From an uncultured Rhodospirillaceae bacterium (GTDB lineage Bacteria; Pseudomonadota; Alphaproteobacteria; Rhodospirillales; Magnetospirillaceae), in the NCBI GenBank assembly GCA_937887565.1, contig CALABS010000058.1, positions 1-64,000 on the forward strand: a stretch of 64,000 nucleotides of DNA. Reading direction: 5' to 3'. The notes under the pieces were generated by a model that had not been told where the DNA came from, did no database searches, and worked only from the letters and a program-made list of their open reading frames with translations. This document shows, piece by piece, positions 24,316 to 34,172 of the stretch; the stretch's first letter is position 1, and every line of letters begins with the position of its first letter. Made by a program: the position numbers and the translations under genes.

Positions 24316-24426
24316 CGACGAATCCCTCCTGACGGGGAAGTGCCCGGGGACATCCGGGCGTCTTCGATTTGGTCCCGGCTCCGCCGGCCGTCAAGCCGTT
24401 CGGAGACGGAAAAGCATCGAAAGAAT

Positions 24427-24627
24427 TTATGGCGTGATCATGGCCGACCGCACCATCCAGACGCCCAGCAGCCCCAGGACCGCGCCGGTCAGGCCCACGG
24501 CGCGCAAGGAAGACGGCGGCATGGTCACCACCGCCTTCATCATGCGCTGCATGGCTGCGGGAAAGAGGGCGTAGGCCACCCCCTCGATCACCATCGCCAA
24601 GCCGAGGGCGGTGAGGAGGTCCCTCAC
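24427..24627 (-). CDS. DUF2065-type small membrane protein
   Basis: The 66-residue product has two membrane helices (GLAMVIEGVAYALFPAAMQRM and LRAVGLTGAVLGLLGVWMVR) and matches DUF2065 proteins that accompany hflC. The start is GTG at 24627 with GAGGG upstream, 10 nt after the hflC stop. Its function is unknown; position suggests it belongs with the HflKC complex. Confidence 0.85.
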   Translation of the reverse strand: MRDLLTALGLAMVIEGVAYALFPAAMQRMMKAVVTMPPSSLRAVGLTGAVLGLLGVWMVRSAMITP

Positions 24628-24637
24628 CGCGCCGCCC

Positions 24638-25507
24638 TCATCGGGCACTCGGGCCGCCGCCGAAATACCGGAAGAAGTCGCTGTCCGGGGACAGGACCAT
24701 GGTGTCGCCGTCGCCGAGCGACTTCCGGTAGGATTCCAGCGACCGGTAGAAGTCGTAGAACTTGGGATCGCGGCCGTAGGCGTCGTTGTAGATGCGCGCC
24801 GATTCGGCATCGCCCTCGGCCTTCAGCGTGTTGGCCGCCCGCTCCGCCTCGGCCAGCATCACCGTGCGCTCGCGGTCGGCGCGGGCGCGGATCTGCTGGG
24901 CCCACTCGAAGCCCTGGGCACGCAGCTCCTTGGCCTGGCGGACACGTTCCGACTTCATGCGGTCGTAGATGGCCTGGCTGGTCTCGTCGGGCAGGTCGGC
25001 ACGGCGGATGCGCACGTCGGCCACCTGCACGCCCAGCTGGGACGCCTGGCTCGACACCTCGGCCAGGATCGACTGCATGATGCGGGTGCGCTCCTCGGAC
25101 AGCAGCGACGGCAGCATCACCTGGCCCATGACCCGGCGCATGGCCGAGGACACGATCTTGGACAGCTGGTCGTGGGCGCGCTGCTCGAACCGAACCGCCT
25201 GATAGTACTTCAGCGGATCGGTGATGCGGTAGCGGGTGTAGGTGTCCACCACGATGCGCTTCTGGTCGCCCAGGATGATCTGCTCGGCCGGCGGATCGAC
25301 GGCCAGCAGGCGCTTGTCGTAGCGGACCACTTCCTCGACGAAGGGCAGCTTCAGGTGCAGGCCGGGCTCCTGGATGGTGGCGCGGTGGGCGCCGAAACGC
25401 AGGATCAATGCCTGCTCGGCCTGGTTGACGATGAACAGGGACGACAGCGCGACGACCACGCCGACGACGCCGATCACCGCCAGGGCGACGAGGGATGTGC
25501 GATTCAT
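24638..25507 (-). CDS. hflC: HflC, SPFH-domain membrane protease modulator
   Basis: HflC forms with HflK the large membrane cage around FtsH. The 289-residue product has an N-terminal membrane helix (SLVALAVIGVVGVVVALSSLF), the SPFH/band 7 domain (about 20-190) and a coiled coil rich in Ala, Arg and Glu (RADRERTVMLAEAERAANTLKAEGD). Its start overlaps the hflK stop by 3 nt, so the pair is translationally coupled. Confidence 0.96.
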   Translation of the reverse strand: MNRTSLVALAVIGVVGVVVALSSLFIVNQAEQALILRFGAHRATIQEPGLHLKLPFVEEVVRYDKRLLAVDPPAEQIILGDQKRIVVDTYTRYRITDPLKYYQAVRFEQRAHDQLSKIVSSAMRRVMGQVMLPSLLSEERTRIMQSILAEVSSQASQLGVQVADVRIRRADLPDETSQAIYDRMKSERVRQAKELRAQGFEWAQQIRARADRERTVMLAEAERAANTLKAEGDAESARIYNDAYGRDPKFYDFYRSLESYRKSLGDGDTMVLSPDSDFFRYFGGGPSAR

Positions 25508-26655
25508 TGTCCGCCTCCGTTGCCGCCGGCCTGGGTCCGCTTGCGAACCTCGGGCAGGGCCAGATAGGGCACGACGCCCTGGCCGCCCTTGGCCGCGGGA
25601 TCGATGATGATCTTGGGCGACTTCTGCAGGATTTCTTCCATGGTCTCGAGGTACAGGCGGCGCTCGGTGACGTCGCCCGACTGCTTGTAGGCGTTGTAGA
25701 GGGCCAGGAACCGCTTGGTGTCGCCCTGGGCGATGTTGAGCACCTGCTCCTTGTAGGCCTCGGCCTCCTGGATCATGCGCTCCACCTCGCCGCGGGCGCG
25801 GGGAATGATGTCGTTGCGGTAGGCCTCGGCCTCGTTGCGGGCGCGTTCCTGGTCGGCGCGGGCGCGCTGGACGTCGTTGAAGGCGTCGATGACCGCCGCC
25901 GGCGGGTCCACGGTCTGCAACTGGACCTCGGCGATGGTGATGCCGGCGTCGTAGGAATCGAGCAGCCGCTGAAGCTCCACCTGGGCCTGCTTGGCGATCT
26001 CCTCGCGCTTGTCGGACAGCGCCGCCATGATCGGGTTGCGGCCGATGACGTCGCGCATGGCCGATTCGGCCGCCACCTTGACGGTGTTCTCGGGGTCGCG
26101 GACGTTGAACAGGAACTTGCCGGCGTCGCCGATGCGCCAGAACACCACGAAGTCGGCCTCGACGATGTTCTCGTCGCCGGTCAGCATGCGGCTTTCCTCG
26201 GGGACGTCGCGGGCGTTGGCGCGGTCGAAGCGGCCGTCCATGCCCGCCGAGCGGAAGCCCATCTGGATCTGGTTGCGCACCGTCACCTTGGGCAACAGCA
26301 CCGTCTCGATGGGATAGGGCAGGTGGTAGTGCAGGCCCGACTCGGTGGTGTCCACCCATTCGCCGAAGCGCAGGACCACGCCCTGCTCGTCGGGCTGCAC
26401 CTTGTAGATGCCGGTGGCCAGCCAGGCCGCCAAGGCCAGGGCGCCGATGACCAGGATGCCCTGGCCGCCGCCGAACTTGCGGCCGCCCGGCATCGCCCGG
26501 CGCAGCTTTTCCTGCCCCTTGCGGATGATCTCGTCGAAATCGGGGCCGGGCATGCCGCCGTTGCCGCCGCCCCCTCCGGGGCCGCGCCCCCAGGGGCCGC
26601 CGCCATTGCCGCCGCCGCCCCAGGGGCCTCCGCCGCCCCCTTGATTCCATGCCAT
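25504..26655 (-). CDS. hflK: HflK, SPFH-domain membrane protease modulator
   Basis: The 383-residue product begins with a glycine- and tryptophan-rich stretch (MAWNQGGGGGPWGGGG) typical of HflK. A membrane helix follows at about residues 70-90, then the SPFH domain and a C-terminal coiled coil. With HflC it regulates FtsH proteolysis of membrane proteins. It is the first gene of the hflK-hflC-DUF2065-protease run, divergent from the mrp gene. Confidence 0.96.
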   Translation of the reverse strand: MAWNQGGGGGPWGGGGNGGGPWGRGPGGGGGNGGMPGPDFDEIIRKGQEKLRRAMPGGRKFGGGQGILVIGALALAAWLATGIYKVQPDEQGVVLRFGEWVDTTESGLHYHLPYPIETVLLPKVTVRNQIQMGFRSAGMDGRFDRANARDVPEESRMLTGDENIVEADFVVFWRIGDAGKFLFNVRDPENTVKVAAESAMRDVIGRNPIMAALSDKREEIAKQAQVELQRLLDSYDAGITIAEVQLQTVDPPAAVIDAFNDVQRARADQERARNEAEAYRNDIIPRARGEVERMIQEAEAYKEQVLNIAQGDTKRFLALYNAYKQSGDVTERRLYLETMEEILQKSPKIIIDPAAKGGQGVVPYLALPEVRKRTQAGGNGGGQ

Positions 26656-26959
26656 GCGTCGTTCCTCTCGCGATTCGCGGACCGTGGTCGGGCAACCGCC
26701 CACCATGGCCTTATAGGGCAGCCACGGCGCCCTGGCAACGCATGCGGGCGAGGCGCGACCGGTTCGTGCCCATATGGAGAAGAGGGAGGCCATTTCAAGG
26801 CGAAGGTGGCAGAGCCGGCGCCTTGGCGCAGGGTAAGGGCTTTGCAAAGGAGGTATCGCCCCTTATATCAGACGACGCTTGAGTTGTTTGGTGCCCGCGC
26901 GTAAATTCCAAGCCCCCAGCTAGGTTATTCCCCCAATAAGACTGCGGAGAGAGCGTTCC
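26656..26959. other. 304-nt divergent promoter region between hflK and mrp
   Basis: Apart from the predicted mrp promoter at 26879-26907, no gene, repeat or clear RNA structure is seen. A GAGAGAG ribosome site lies 6 nt before the mrp ATG. Confidence 0.6.
26879..26907 (+). promoter_or_regulatory. Predicted sigma-70-type promoter of mrp
   Basis: TTGAGT, 17 nt, TAAATT match the -35 and -10 consensus at four of six positions each with optimal spacing, 53 nt before the ATG. Confidence 0.55.
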
Positions 26960-28078
26960 ATGGCCGACGTGACCGAACAAGACATCCTCGACGTCCTCAA
27001 GACGATCGTCGATCCCGACAAGAAGGCGGATATCGTCAGCCTGGGCATGGTCTCCAACATCGCCGTCAAGGACGGCCACGTGGCCTTCGCCATCGAGGTC
27101 GAGCCCGAGCGCGGCCCGTCGCTGGAGCCGCTGCGCAAGGCCGCCGAGCAGGCGGTGCACGATCTTGCCGGCGTGCTGACCGTGTCGGCGGTGCTGACCG
27201 CCGAGCGCAACGTCCACGGTGGCCCCAAGGGCGGCGCGCCTCAGCACCAGCCCCACCACGGCGCCGAGGAGCCGCTGCTGCCGGGCACCAAGGCGATCAT
27301 CGCCGTCGCCTCGGGCAAGGGCGGCGTCGGCAAGTCCACCACCGCCACCAACCTGGCCATGGCGCTGGCCCAGCAGGGCCTGAAGGTCGGCCTGTTCGAC
27401 GCCGACATCTACGGCCCCAGCATGCCGCGCATGCTGGGCATCACCGGCGAACCGGTCAGCCCCGACGGCAAGTCGCTGCTGCCCATGGAAAGCTATGGCG
27501 TCAAGTGCATGTCCATCGGCTTCCTGGTCCCCGAGGACAGCCCGATCATCTGGCGCGGCCCCATGGTCATGGGCGCGCTGGAGCAGCTTCTACGCGACGT
27601 GCGCTGGGGCGAGCTGGACGTGATGGTGCTCGACATGCCCCCCGGCACCGGCGACACCCAGCTGACCATGACCCAGCGCCTGCCGCTGACCGGCGCCGTC
27701 ATCGTCTCGACGCCGCAGGACATCGCGCTGCTGGACGCCCGCAAGGGCCTCAACATGTTCCGCAAGGTGGACGTCCCCGTGCTCGGCATCATCGAGAACA
27801 TGAGCTACTACGTCTGCCCCAAATGCGGCGACGAGGCCCACATCTTCGGCCATGGCGGCGCCAAGGCGGAAGCGGCGCGCCTGTCCGCCGAGTTCCTGGG
27901 CGAGGTGCCGCTCGATATCTCCATCCGCGAGACCTCGGATCGCGGCGAGCCCATCGTCGTCTCCAAGCCGTCCAGCCCCCACGCCAAGGCCTATCGCGAC
28001 ATCGCCGCCAAGGTGTGGGAGAAGATCCAGATCATCCAGGGTTCCGCCAAGAAGGCTCCCAAGATCAGCTTCGAGTAG
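26960..28078 (+). CDS. Mrp/ApbC family iron-sulfur carrier P-loop ATPase
   Basis: It delivers Fe-S clusters to target proteins. The 372-residue product has an N-terminal MIP18/DUF59 domain (about residues 1-85), a linker, and a P-loop domain with the deviant Walker A VASGKGGVGKSTTATNLA (about residues 115-132). The cluster-bridging CxxC follows (YYVCPKCGDEAHIFG). It is a single-gene unit divergent from hflK and useful for the many Fe-S and heme proteins encoded nearby. Confidence 0.96.
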   Translation: MADVTEQDILDVLKTIVDPDKKADIVSLGMVSNIAVKDGHVAFAIEVEPERGPSLEPLRKAAEQAVHDLAGVLTVSAVLTAERNVHGGPKGGAPQHQPHHGAEEPLLPGTKAIIAVASGKGGVGKSTTATNLAMALAQQGLKVGLFDADIYGPSMPRMLGITGEPVSPDGKSLLPMESYGVKCMSIGFLVPEDSPIIWRGPMVMGALEQLLRDVRWGELDVMVLDMPPGTGDTQLTMTQRLPLTGAVIVSTPQDIALLDARKGLNMFRKVDVPVLGIIENMSYYVCPKCGDEAHIFGHGGAKAEAARLSAEFLGEVPLDISIRETSDRGEPIVVSKPSSPHAKAYRDIAAKVWEKIQIIQGSAKKAPKISFE

Positions 28079-28094
28079 GCCGGTGCCCCCTCGT

Positions 28095-28186
28095 CGTCAT
28101 GCCCGGCCTTGAGCCGGGCATCCACGTGCTTTCCGCGAGTTCCGGGCGGCACCGCGTGGATAGCCGGGTCGAGCCCGGCCATGACG
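28095..28186. repeat. Inverted pair of REP-like palindromic units
   Basis: The left unit GTCATGCCCGGCCTTGAG...CCACG and right unit CGTGGATAGCCGGGTCGAG...ATGACG are inverted copies of one about 31-nt palindromic unit (inner stems 28099-28107/28113-28121 and 28163-28168/28174-28179). A third partial unit (CCCGGGCATGACGG) occurs at 28303-28317. It sits between convergent genes, the usual place for REP/BIME elements. Confidence 0.8.
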
Positions 28187-28337
28187 CTAAGGGGAGGCGG
28201 AAAGTCGGTGTCCCGTCATCGCCCGCCGGCGCGCCACTCCTTGCTCCGCAAGGTTTGGCGGGCGCATGGCGAAAATTAAACCGGATAACCGTGGGGTCCT
28301 GGCCCGGGCATGACGGCGGGGCCGGGGCGGGAGCCCT

Positions 28338-29993
28338 TCACCCGGCGCCGGACGGCGCGATCCGTTCCAGCCTCTCCGCGATCGTCGCCACGATCGGTTC
28401 GCCCGGATGGGCGGCGGCGAGGGCGCGCAACTCGTCGAGCTGGGCGTCGCGGCGGGTGGTGTCGCCCTCGTCCTTGGCGTGGACGAGGGTGTTGAACAGT
28501 CCCATGGACATCAGGGCGGCGGTATCGGGGGGGATGGCGGCCGGGGCGAGGCCGGCGACCGGCAAGGCGGTCGGCCGGCCGAACAGCGATGCCGCCGCCA
28601 TGGACAGGGCCTCGGCGAGCGGCGCCCCCCGATTGCGGCAGTGCGGCCCCAGGGCCGCCAGGGCGGCGGCGAAGGGAGCGCCATCCGGGGATGTGCCGCG
28701 CAGCGGCCGCGCCAGATCGGCGGCAAGGCCGGGCAGGTGGGCGCGGAGGGGCAGGCGTCGCTCGGCATCGGTCCAGCGGATCGCCGTCTCCAGGCGTTTC
28801 GGGTGGCCGAAGGACGGCGGGGTCAGGCTGTCCAGGACGCCGGCCCGCTTCAGCCGCTCCAGCCCGGTGGCGGGGCGCCCGCCCAGCACCACGGTGGCGA
28901 AGCGGCTGTCCAGGGGGTGGTCGTCCAGCGGGGCCAGCATCAGGCGGATGGCAAGGGCGAGCAGGGAATCGTCGAGGGTATCGAGGGCCCGCTCCACGTC
29001 GCGGAAGCGGCCGGCATGGGCCTCGGCGGCGACGCGGGCCAAGGCGGGCTCGTCCGGCGGGGACTGGTTGCGCCATTGATGCAGCACGCCCGGATGGTCG
29101 CCGACCAGCGCCAGCAGGCGCTCGTCAGCCACGTCGCCGGCGCCCGGAATCTCGACACGCAGCAGATGGGTCAGCCGGTCGCGCTCGCCCGCGTCGCCAA
29201 GATCCATGCCGCCCAGGGCCATTTCCTCGGCGGGGCCGCGATGGTCGCGCAGGATGCCGCGCACCGGCGCCGGCAGCGGGTTCCCCTCGTCCCGCACGGC
29301 GGCCAGGATGTGGCAGGGCGGCCAGCGGTCGGGATTGCGCAGGAAGGAATCGATGCCGCCCGCCTCGTGGTCCAGTTGGGTGGACTTCTCCCACTGGTCC
29401 AGGATCAGGACGGGGCGGCGGCCCGACACCTCGTGCAGCACGGTCAGCAGGTCGCGGACCTGGTCGATCTGCACGGTGGGAAGGGTGATGCCGCCGCTGG
29501 TGACCGCCCCGGCGGCGCGGACCAGGGACTCCAGCGCGGTGCCGACGGCGTGGGTCGCCACGCCGGTGGCCGGGTCGCCCAGCAGTGCCGCCATCTCCTT
29601 GAGGGCCTGGGCGGTGACGCCGGCGATCCGCGACGGCGGCTTGGCGCCGGGCGCCTTTCACGCGGCGGCGAAGGCGGCCCGCATGCCGGCATCGGCCAGC
29701 CATCGCCCGTACAGGTCCTTGAGTACCCGCAGCAGGCCGTCGGGCTCTTGGCCGGTGATCTCGTGATAGCCGACCAGGAAGGGGCGATCCGTGCTGGTGT
29801 CGAGGCGGCGGCCCAACTCGGTCAGCAGCCAGGTCTTGCCGGTGAGCGGCTTGGCGGTCAGGACGGTCAGGCCCCGGGCGCATGCGTCGACGCGCGCCTC
29901 CAGCCGCCCGAGGTCGGCGGCGCGGCCGAACAGCCTGACCCTGTTGTCCTTGAATCCCTCGCTCACGCCGCCCGCCGTCCGGTGACCCCCCAT
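28338..29993 (-). pseudogene. P-loop ATPase gene interrupted by an in-frame TGA
   Basis: Two open stretches in the same frame (29993-29661 and 29657-28341 plus stop) are separated only by a TGA at 29658-29660. The first holds a nucleotide-binding loop (TAKPLTGKTWLLTEL); the second has the likely Walker B (RPVLILDQWEKS) and a long helical C-terminus, as in AAA/STAND-type ATPases. With TGA read through, the protein would be 551 residues. The downstream half alone (ATG 29594) lacks Walker A. It may be a recent nonsense mutation or a base-call error. It begins 3 nt after folA. Confidence 0.8.
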
Positions 29994-29996
29994 CCG

Positions 29997-30530
29997 TTAT
30001 AGGCGATCGCGGAGGGGTGGTGAAAGCGCCGGCAGGGTCGCTCGCCGCGCGCGCTCCAGCGTCACGAAGGCACCCCAGGCGCGGCGCTCGCGCGCGATTT
30101 CCCGCCAGTCGGCGTGGTCGAACGGTGGGAAGCGGGCATCGCCCGGGTGGCGGCCGGCGATCTCGGTCCAATAGAGCCGGCTGGCCAGCGGCAGCGCCTG
30201 GGCGAAGACCTCGGCGCCGCCGATGACCGCGACCTCGTCGGCGTCGGGGCGCAGGCGGGCGGCCAGGGCCCGCGCCTCCGCCAGCGAGTGGACGGCATGG
30301 GCGCCCTCGGCGGTCCAGGCGGGGTCGCGGGTCAGCACCACGCTGTCGCGGCCGGGCAACGGGCGGCCGATCGCCTCCCAGGTGCGACGGCCCATGACCA
30401 TGGCCTTGCCCATCGTCACCTCGCGGAACCGCGCCAGATCCTCGGGGCAATGCCACGGCAGCCGACCGCGGTCGCCGATCACACCGGCCTCGTCGACGGC
30501 CGCCACCAGCGCCACCTCCATCGCCGTCAC
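29997..30530 (-). CDS. folA: Dihydrofolate reductase
   Basis: It reduces dihydrofolate to tetrahydrofolate with NADPH. The 177-residue product has VALVAAVDEAGVIGDRGRLPWHCPEDL at the N-terminus, MGRRTWEAIGRPLPGR around residue 45-60 and VIGGAEVFAQAL near residue 105, all family hallmarks. The catalytic acid is the D or E in CPEDLARF. The start may be 30530 or the ATG at 30521. The thymidylate synthase gene usually found with it is not in the window. Confidence 0.95.
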   Translation of the reverse strand: MTAMEVALVAAVDEAGVIGDRGRLPWHCPEDLARFREVTMGKAMVMGRRTWEAIGRPLPGRDSVVLTRDPAWTAEGAHAVHSLAEARALAARLRPDADEVAVIGGAEVFAQALPLASRLYWTEIAGRHPGDARFPPFDHADWREIARERRAWGAFVTLERARRATLPALSPPLRDRL

Positions 30531-30597
30531 CTCGCCCGCGCGCCGGGAGAATCGTCATTTTCTCAGATGGGTGGTGGCGTCGGCCCGGCAACCGCAC

Positions 30598-30603
30598 TAT
30601 ATT
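30598..30603 (+). promoter_or_regulatory. Possible -10 element of ssrA
   Basis: TATATT lies just upstream of the tmRNA acceptor piece. The hexamer 17 nt upstream (TGGCGT) is a poor -35, so the assignment is tentative. Confidence 0.4.
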
Positions 30604-30605
30604 GG

Positions 30606-30896
30606 CCTTGTCGGGTCGCACCCGACTATGGCGCTAAACGTCGTATGGAATAGGCCTTGCGGACCCGGGGGCGGTACCCGGCGCCTCCACCATTCACCGG
30701 AACCCTTCCGGCCCATGGGGGCGAAACAGGATCGACGCGGGTAGTAAAGATACGGCTTGCGCTCGGCATGGTATCCACCGTTATCGGGCCGAACCTAACA
30801 AGTGCCAACGACAACGTTGCTCTTGCCGCTGCCGCTTAACCGGTAAGCGCGGTCCGGGGGGAGCCGGGCAACAGAATTCCCCCCACTAAATTCTGT
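30606..30896 (+). ncRNA. ssrA: Circularly permuted two-piece tmRNA
   Basis: tmRNA rescues stalled ribosomes and tags the nascent peptide for proteolysis. The acceptor piece comes first and ends at 30692: T stem CCGGG/CCCGG with 7-nt loop, then CGCCTCC-ACCA. The coding piece starts at 30717 with GGGGGCG, which forms a 7-bp acceptor stem with 30682-30688 including the alanine-identity G3-U70 wobble. The tag frame 30804-30839 encodes ANDNVALAAAA and stop. An H-type pseudoknot follows the tag (GGGGGG 30856-30861 with CCCCCC 30879-30884; ACAGAATT 30871-30878 with AATTCTGT 30889-30896). Exact 5' and 3' ends are approximate. Confidence 0.95.
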
Positions 30897-30910
30897 CCGA
30901 GGGGCGAGGC

Positions 30911-31432
30911 ATGGCCGAAGACGGCTTGCGGTACGACAAGATGGTGGAAGAGGCGCTGCGCGGCGTGGTCCGCGACGCCCTGACGGTGACGGCCCAGCAG
31001 GGGCTGATGGGCGACCACCACTTCTACATCACCTTCCGCACCCGCCAGCCCGGCGTCGAACTGCCCGCCCATATCCTGGCCCGCCATCCCGAAGAGATGA
31101 CCATCGTGCTCCAGCACCAGTTCTGGGGCCTCGAGGTGGATCACGACGGCTTCGTCGTCACCCTGTCGTTCTCGGGCGTGTCGGAGCAGCTGCGCATCCC
31201 TTTCCAGGCGGTGACCGGCTTCGCCGATCCCTCCGCCAAGTTCGGCCTGCAGTTCCAGACCGAGGGCGGCGTCGGTTTCGACGAGGACGAGGACGACGTG
31301 GACGACGACGAGATGGAGGTCTCGTTCCTGGCCGATCCCGGCGTGCTGGACGACAAGCCCAAGGACGGCGAGGCTGCCGCGTCCAGCGAGGACGGCAAGG
31401 TGGTGGCGCTGGACGCCTTCCGCAAGAAGTGA
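30911..31432 (+). CDS. sspB: SspB-family ClpXP proteolysis adaptor
   Basis: The 173-residue product matches alphaproteobacterial SspB. It has an N-terminal helix (RYDKMVEEALRGVVRDAL), a beta-sandwich tag-binding domain (HHFYITFRTRQPGVELPAHI, then EEMTIVLQHQFWGLEV), an acidic linker (DEDEDDVDDDEMEV) and a C-terminal ClpX-docking tail ending VVALDAFRKK. SspB binds ssrA-tagged proteins and delivers them to ClpXP. It begins 14 nt after the tmRNA pseudoknot with GAGGGGCGAGG before the ATG, so it sits directly beside the RNA whose tag it recognises. Confidence 0.93.
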   Translation: MAEDGLRYDKMVEEALRGVVRDALTVTAQQGLMGDHHFYITFRTRQPGVELPAHILARHPEEMTIVLQHQFWGLEVDHDGFVVTLSFSGVSEQLRIPFQAVTGFADPSAKFGLQFQTEGGVGFDEDEDDVDDDEMEVSFLADPGVLDDKPKDGEAAASSEDGKVVALDAFRKK

Positions 31433-31573
31433 TGCCGGCCGGGATATTCGCTTTTCCTGGATTTCGCGTTGCGCCTCTCTTGACCTCTCCCGCGAAAAGG
31501 TGTTCGTAGGACCGGTCGCCCCCACCCCAGCCGGTGGGGCGATCCCACCCCCTGTCCGCAGCCGAGGCCCCCG

Positions 31574-33190
<1,617 letters not shown>

Positions 33191-33192
33191 CT

Positions 33193-33229
33193 TCTATACC
33201 GCGATGCCCAAAATGTGCATCACGGTATA
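33193..33229. repeat. Hairpin directly after the fumarase gene
   Basis: TATACCGCGATGC and GCATCACGGTATA form a 13-bp stem with one G-T wobble about an 8-nt loop, starting a few bases after the stop. It is followed by a further G+C-rich inverted region flanked by TATACTTTGC and GCAAAAGTAT (about 33233-33302). Both may act as terminators or belong to a dispersed palindromic element. Confidence 0.6.
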
Positions 33230-33456
33230 GCCCGTATACTTTGCCCTCGCCGGGCGCCGCCTCCGGCGGCTTGGCCGCGCGCTCAATGCGCGCAAAAGTA
33301 TTTATGGCGCGGCGCTCCAGCCCTCCCCCGGCTCGGCCGGGGGAGGGTTGGGTGGGGGCCTTCCGCCGCCTGCCCCCCTCCCGTCCTCCCCCGGCGCCGT
33401 GCACGGGGAGGGGTGGTGTTCGGGGAGCCTTTTTCGTCCCCAGCCGTTCACCCGGC

Positions 33457-33774
33457 ATGAGGCCCGTCGTCCTTCTCGCCTTCCTGCCCGCCGTCGCCTT
33501 GACCGCGCCGCCCGAGGTGGACGTGGGCGGCCTGTGCCGCGACCTCGCCTGGACCGGCGAATCCGTGTCGGCAACCATCCTCTCCGAGTGCCGGCGGTGG
33601 GAGGCCCAGGCGCAGGCCGATCTGGCGCCGGTGTGGGACGCGCTGCCGTCCGGCATCCGCCGCCATTGCGGTCGGATCACGTCGGCCAACGGCACCGGTT
33701 CGTACAAGGCGCTGGCCATGTGCGCGCGCGCCGCTGGCATGCCGGGGCCGGGAGCCCCACATTCCTTTCCATGA
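33457..33774 (+). CDS. Small secreted protein, function unknown
   Basis: The 105-residue product has a signal peptide (MRPVVLLAFLPAVALTA) and a short mature part with four cysteines (GGLCRDLAW, LSECRRWE, RHCGRI, AMCARAAG), which could form two disulfides in the periplasm. No family is recognised. Its stop overlaps the start of the next gene (ATGA at 33771), indicating coupling. Confidence 0.7.
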   Translation: MRPVVLLAFLPAVALTAPPEVDVGGLCRDLAWTGESVSATILSECRRWEAQAQADLAPVWDALPSGIRRHCGRITSANGTGSYKALAMCARAAGMPGPGAPHSFP

Positions 33775-34169
33775 ACACGCAGTCCCCGCCGGTTCTCGCG
33801 CCGCGCTCCAAGGCCCGAGCCCTGTGGCGCGGCTTTCGGCGCCGCTGTCCCCGCTGCGGTGTCGGGCCGTGCCTGGCCGGCTACTTGACCGTGGCCCCCC
33901 GCTGTCCCCATTGCGGCGAGCCCTTGGGCCATATCCGCGCCGATGACGGCCCGGCCTATTTCACCGTGCTGGTTGCCGGCCACGTCGCCGTGCCGGTCTC
34001 GCTGTGGGTCGAGCAGACCTGGGCGCCGCCGGTGATTCCCCATGTCCTGGGCGCGGTGCTGCTGACCGGGCTGCTCATCTGGCGGCTGCTGCCCGCGGCC
34101 AAGGGCGCCATGGTCGGCCTGATGTGGGCGCTGGGCCTCAAGGGCGACGAGCGGCAGGGAGACGGCTGA
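33771..34169 (+). CDS. DUF983-family membrane protein
   Basis: The 132-residue product has two CxxC pairs near the N-terminus (RRCPRCGVGPCL and PRCPHCGEPLG) followed by two membrane helices (YFTVLVAGHVAVPVSLWVEQ and VLGAVLLTGLLIWRLLPA), the DUF983 layout. The function is unknown, although the family is often found near cytochrome oxidase assembly genes. It overlaps the preceding gene by 4 nt and converges with the SEC-C gene. Confidence 0.9.
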   Translation: MNTQSPPVLAPRSKARALWRGFRRRCPRCGVGPCLAGYLTVAPRCPHCGEPLGHIRADDGPAYFTVLVAGHVAVPVSLWVEQTWAPPVIPHVLGAVLLTGLLIWRLLPAAKGAMVGLMWALGLKGDERQGDG

Positions 34170-34172
34170 GCC

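Noticed and set aside
30657..30839. 60-codon plus-strand frame ending SANDNVALAAAA
   Set aside because: The end is the tmRNA tag; the frame is part of ssrA, not an independent protein gene.
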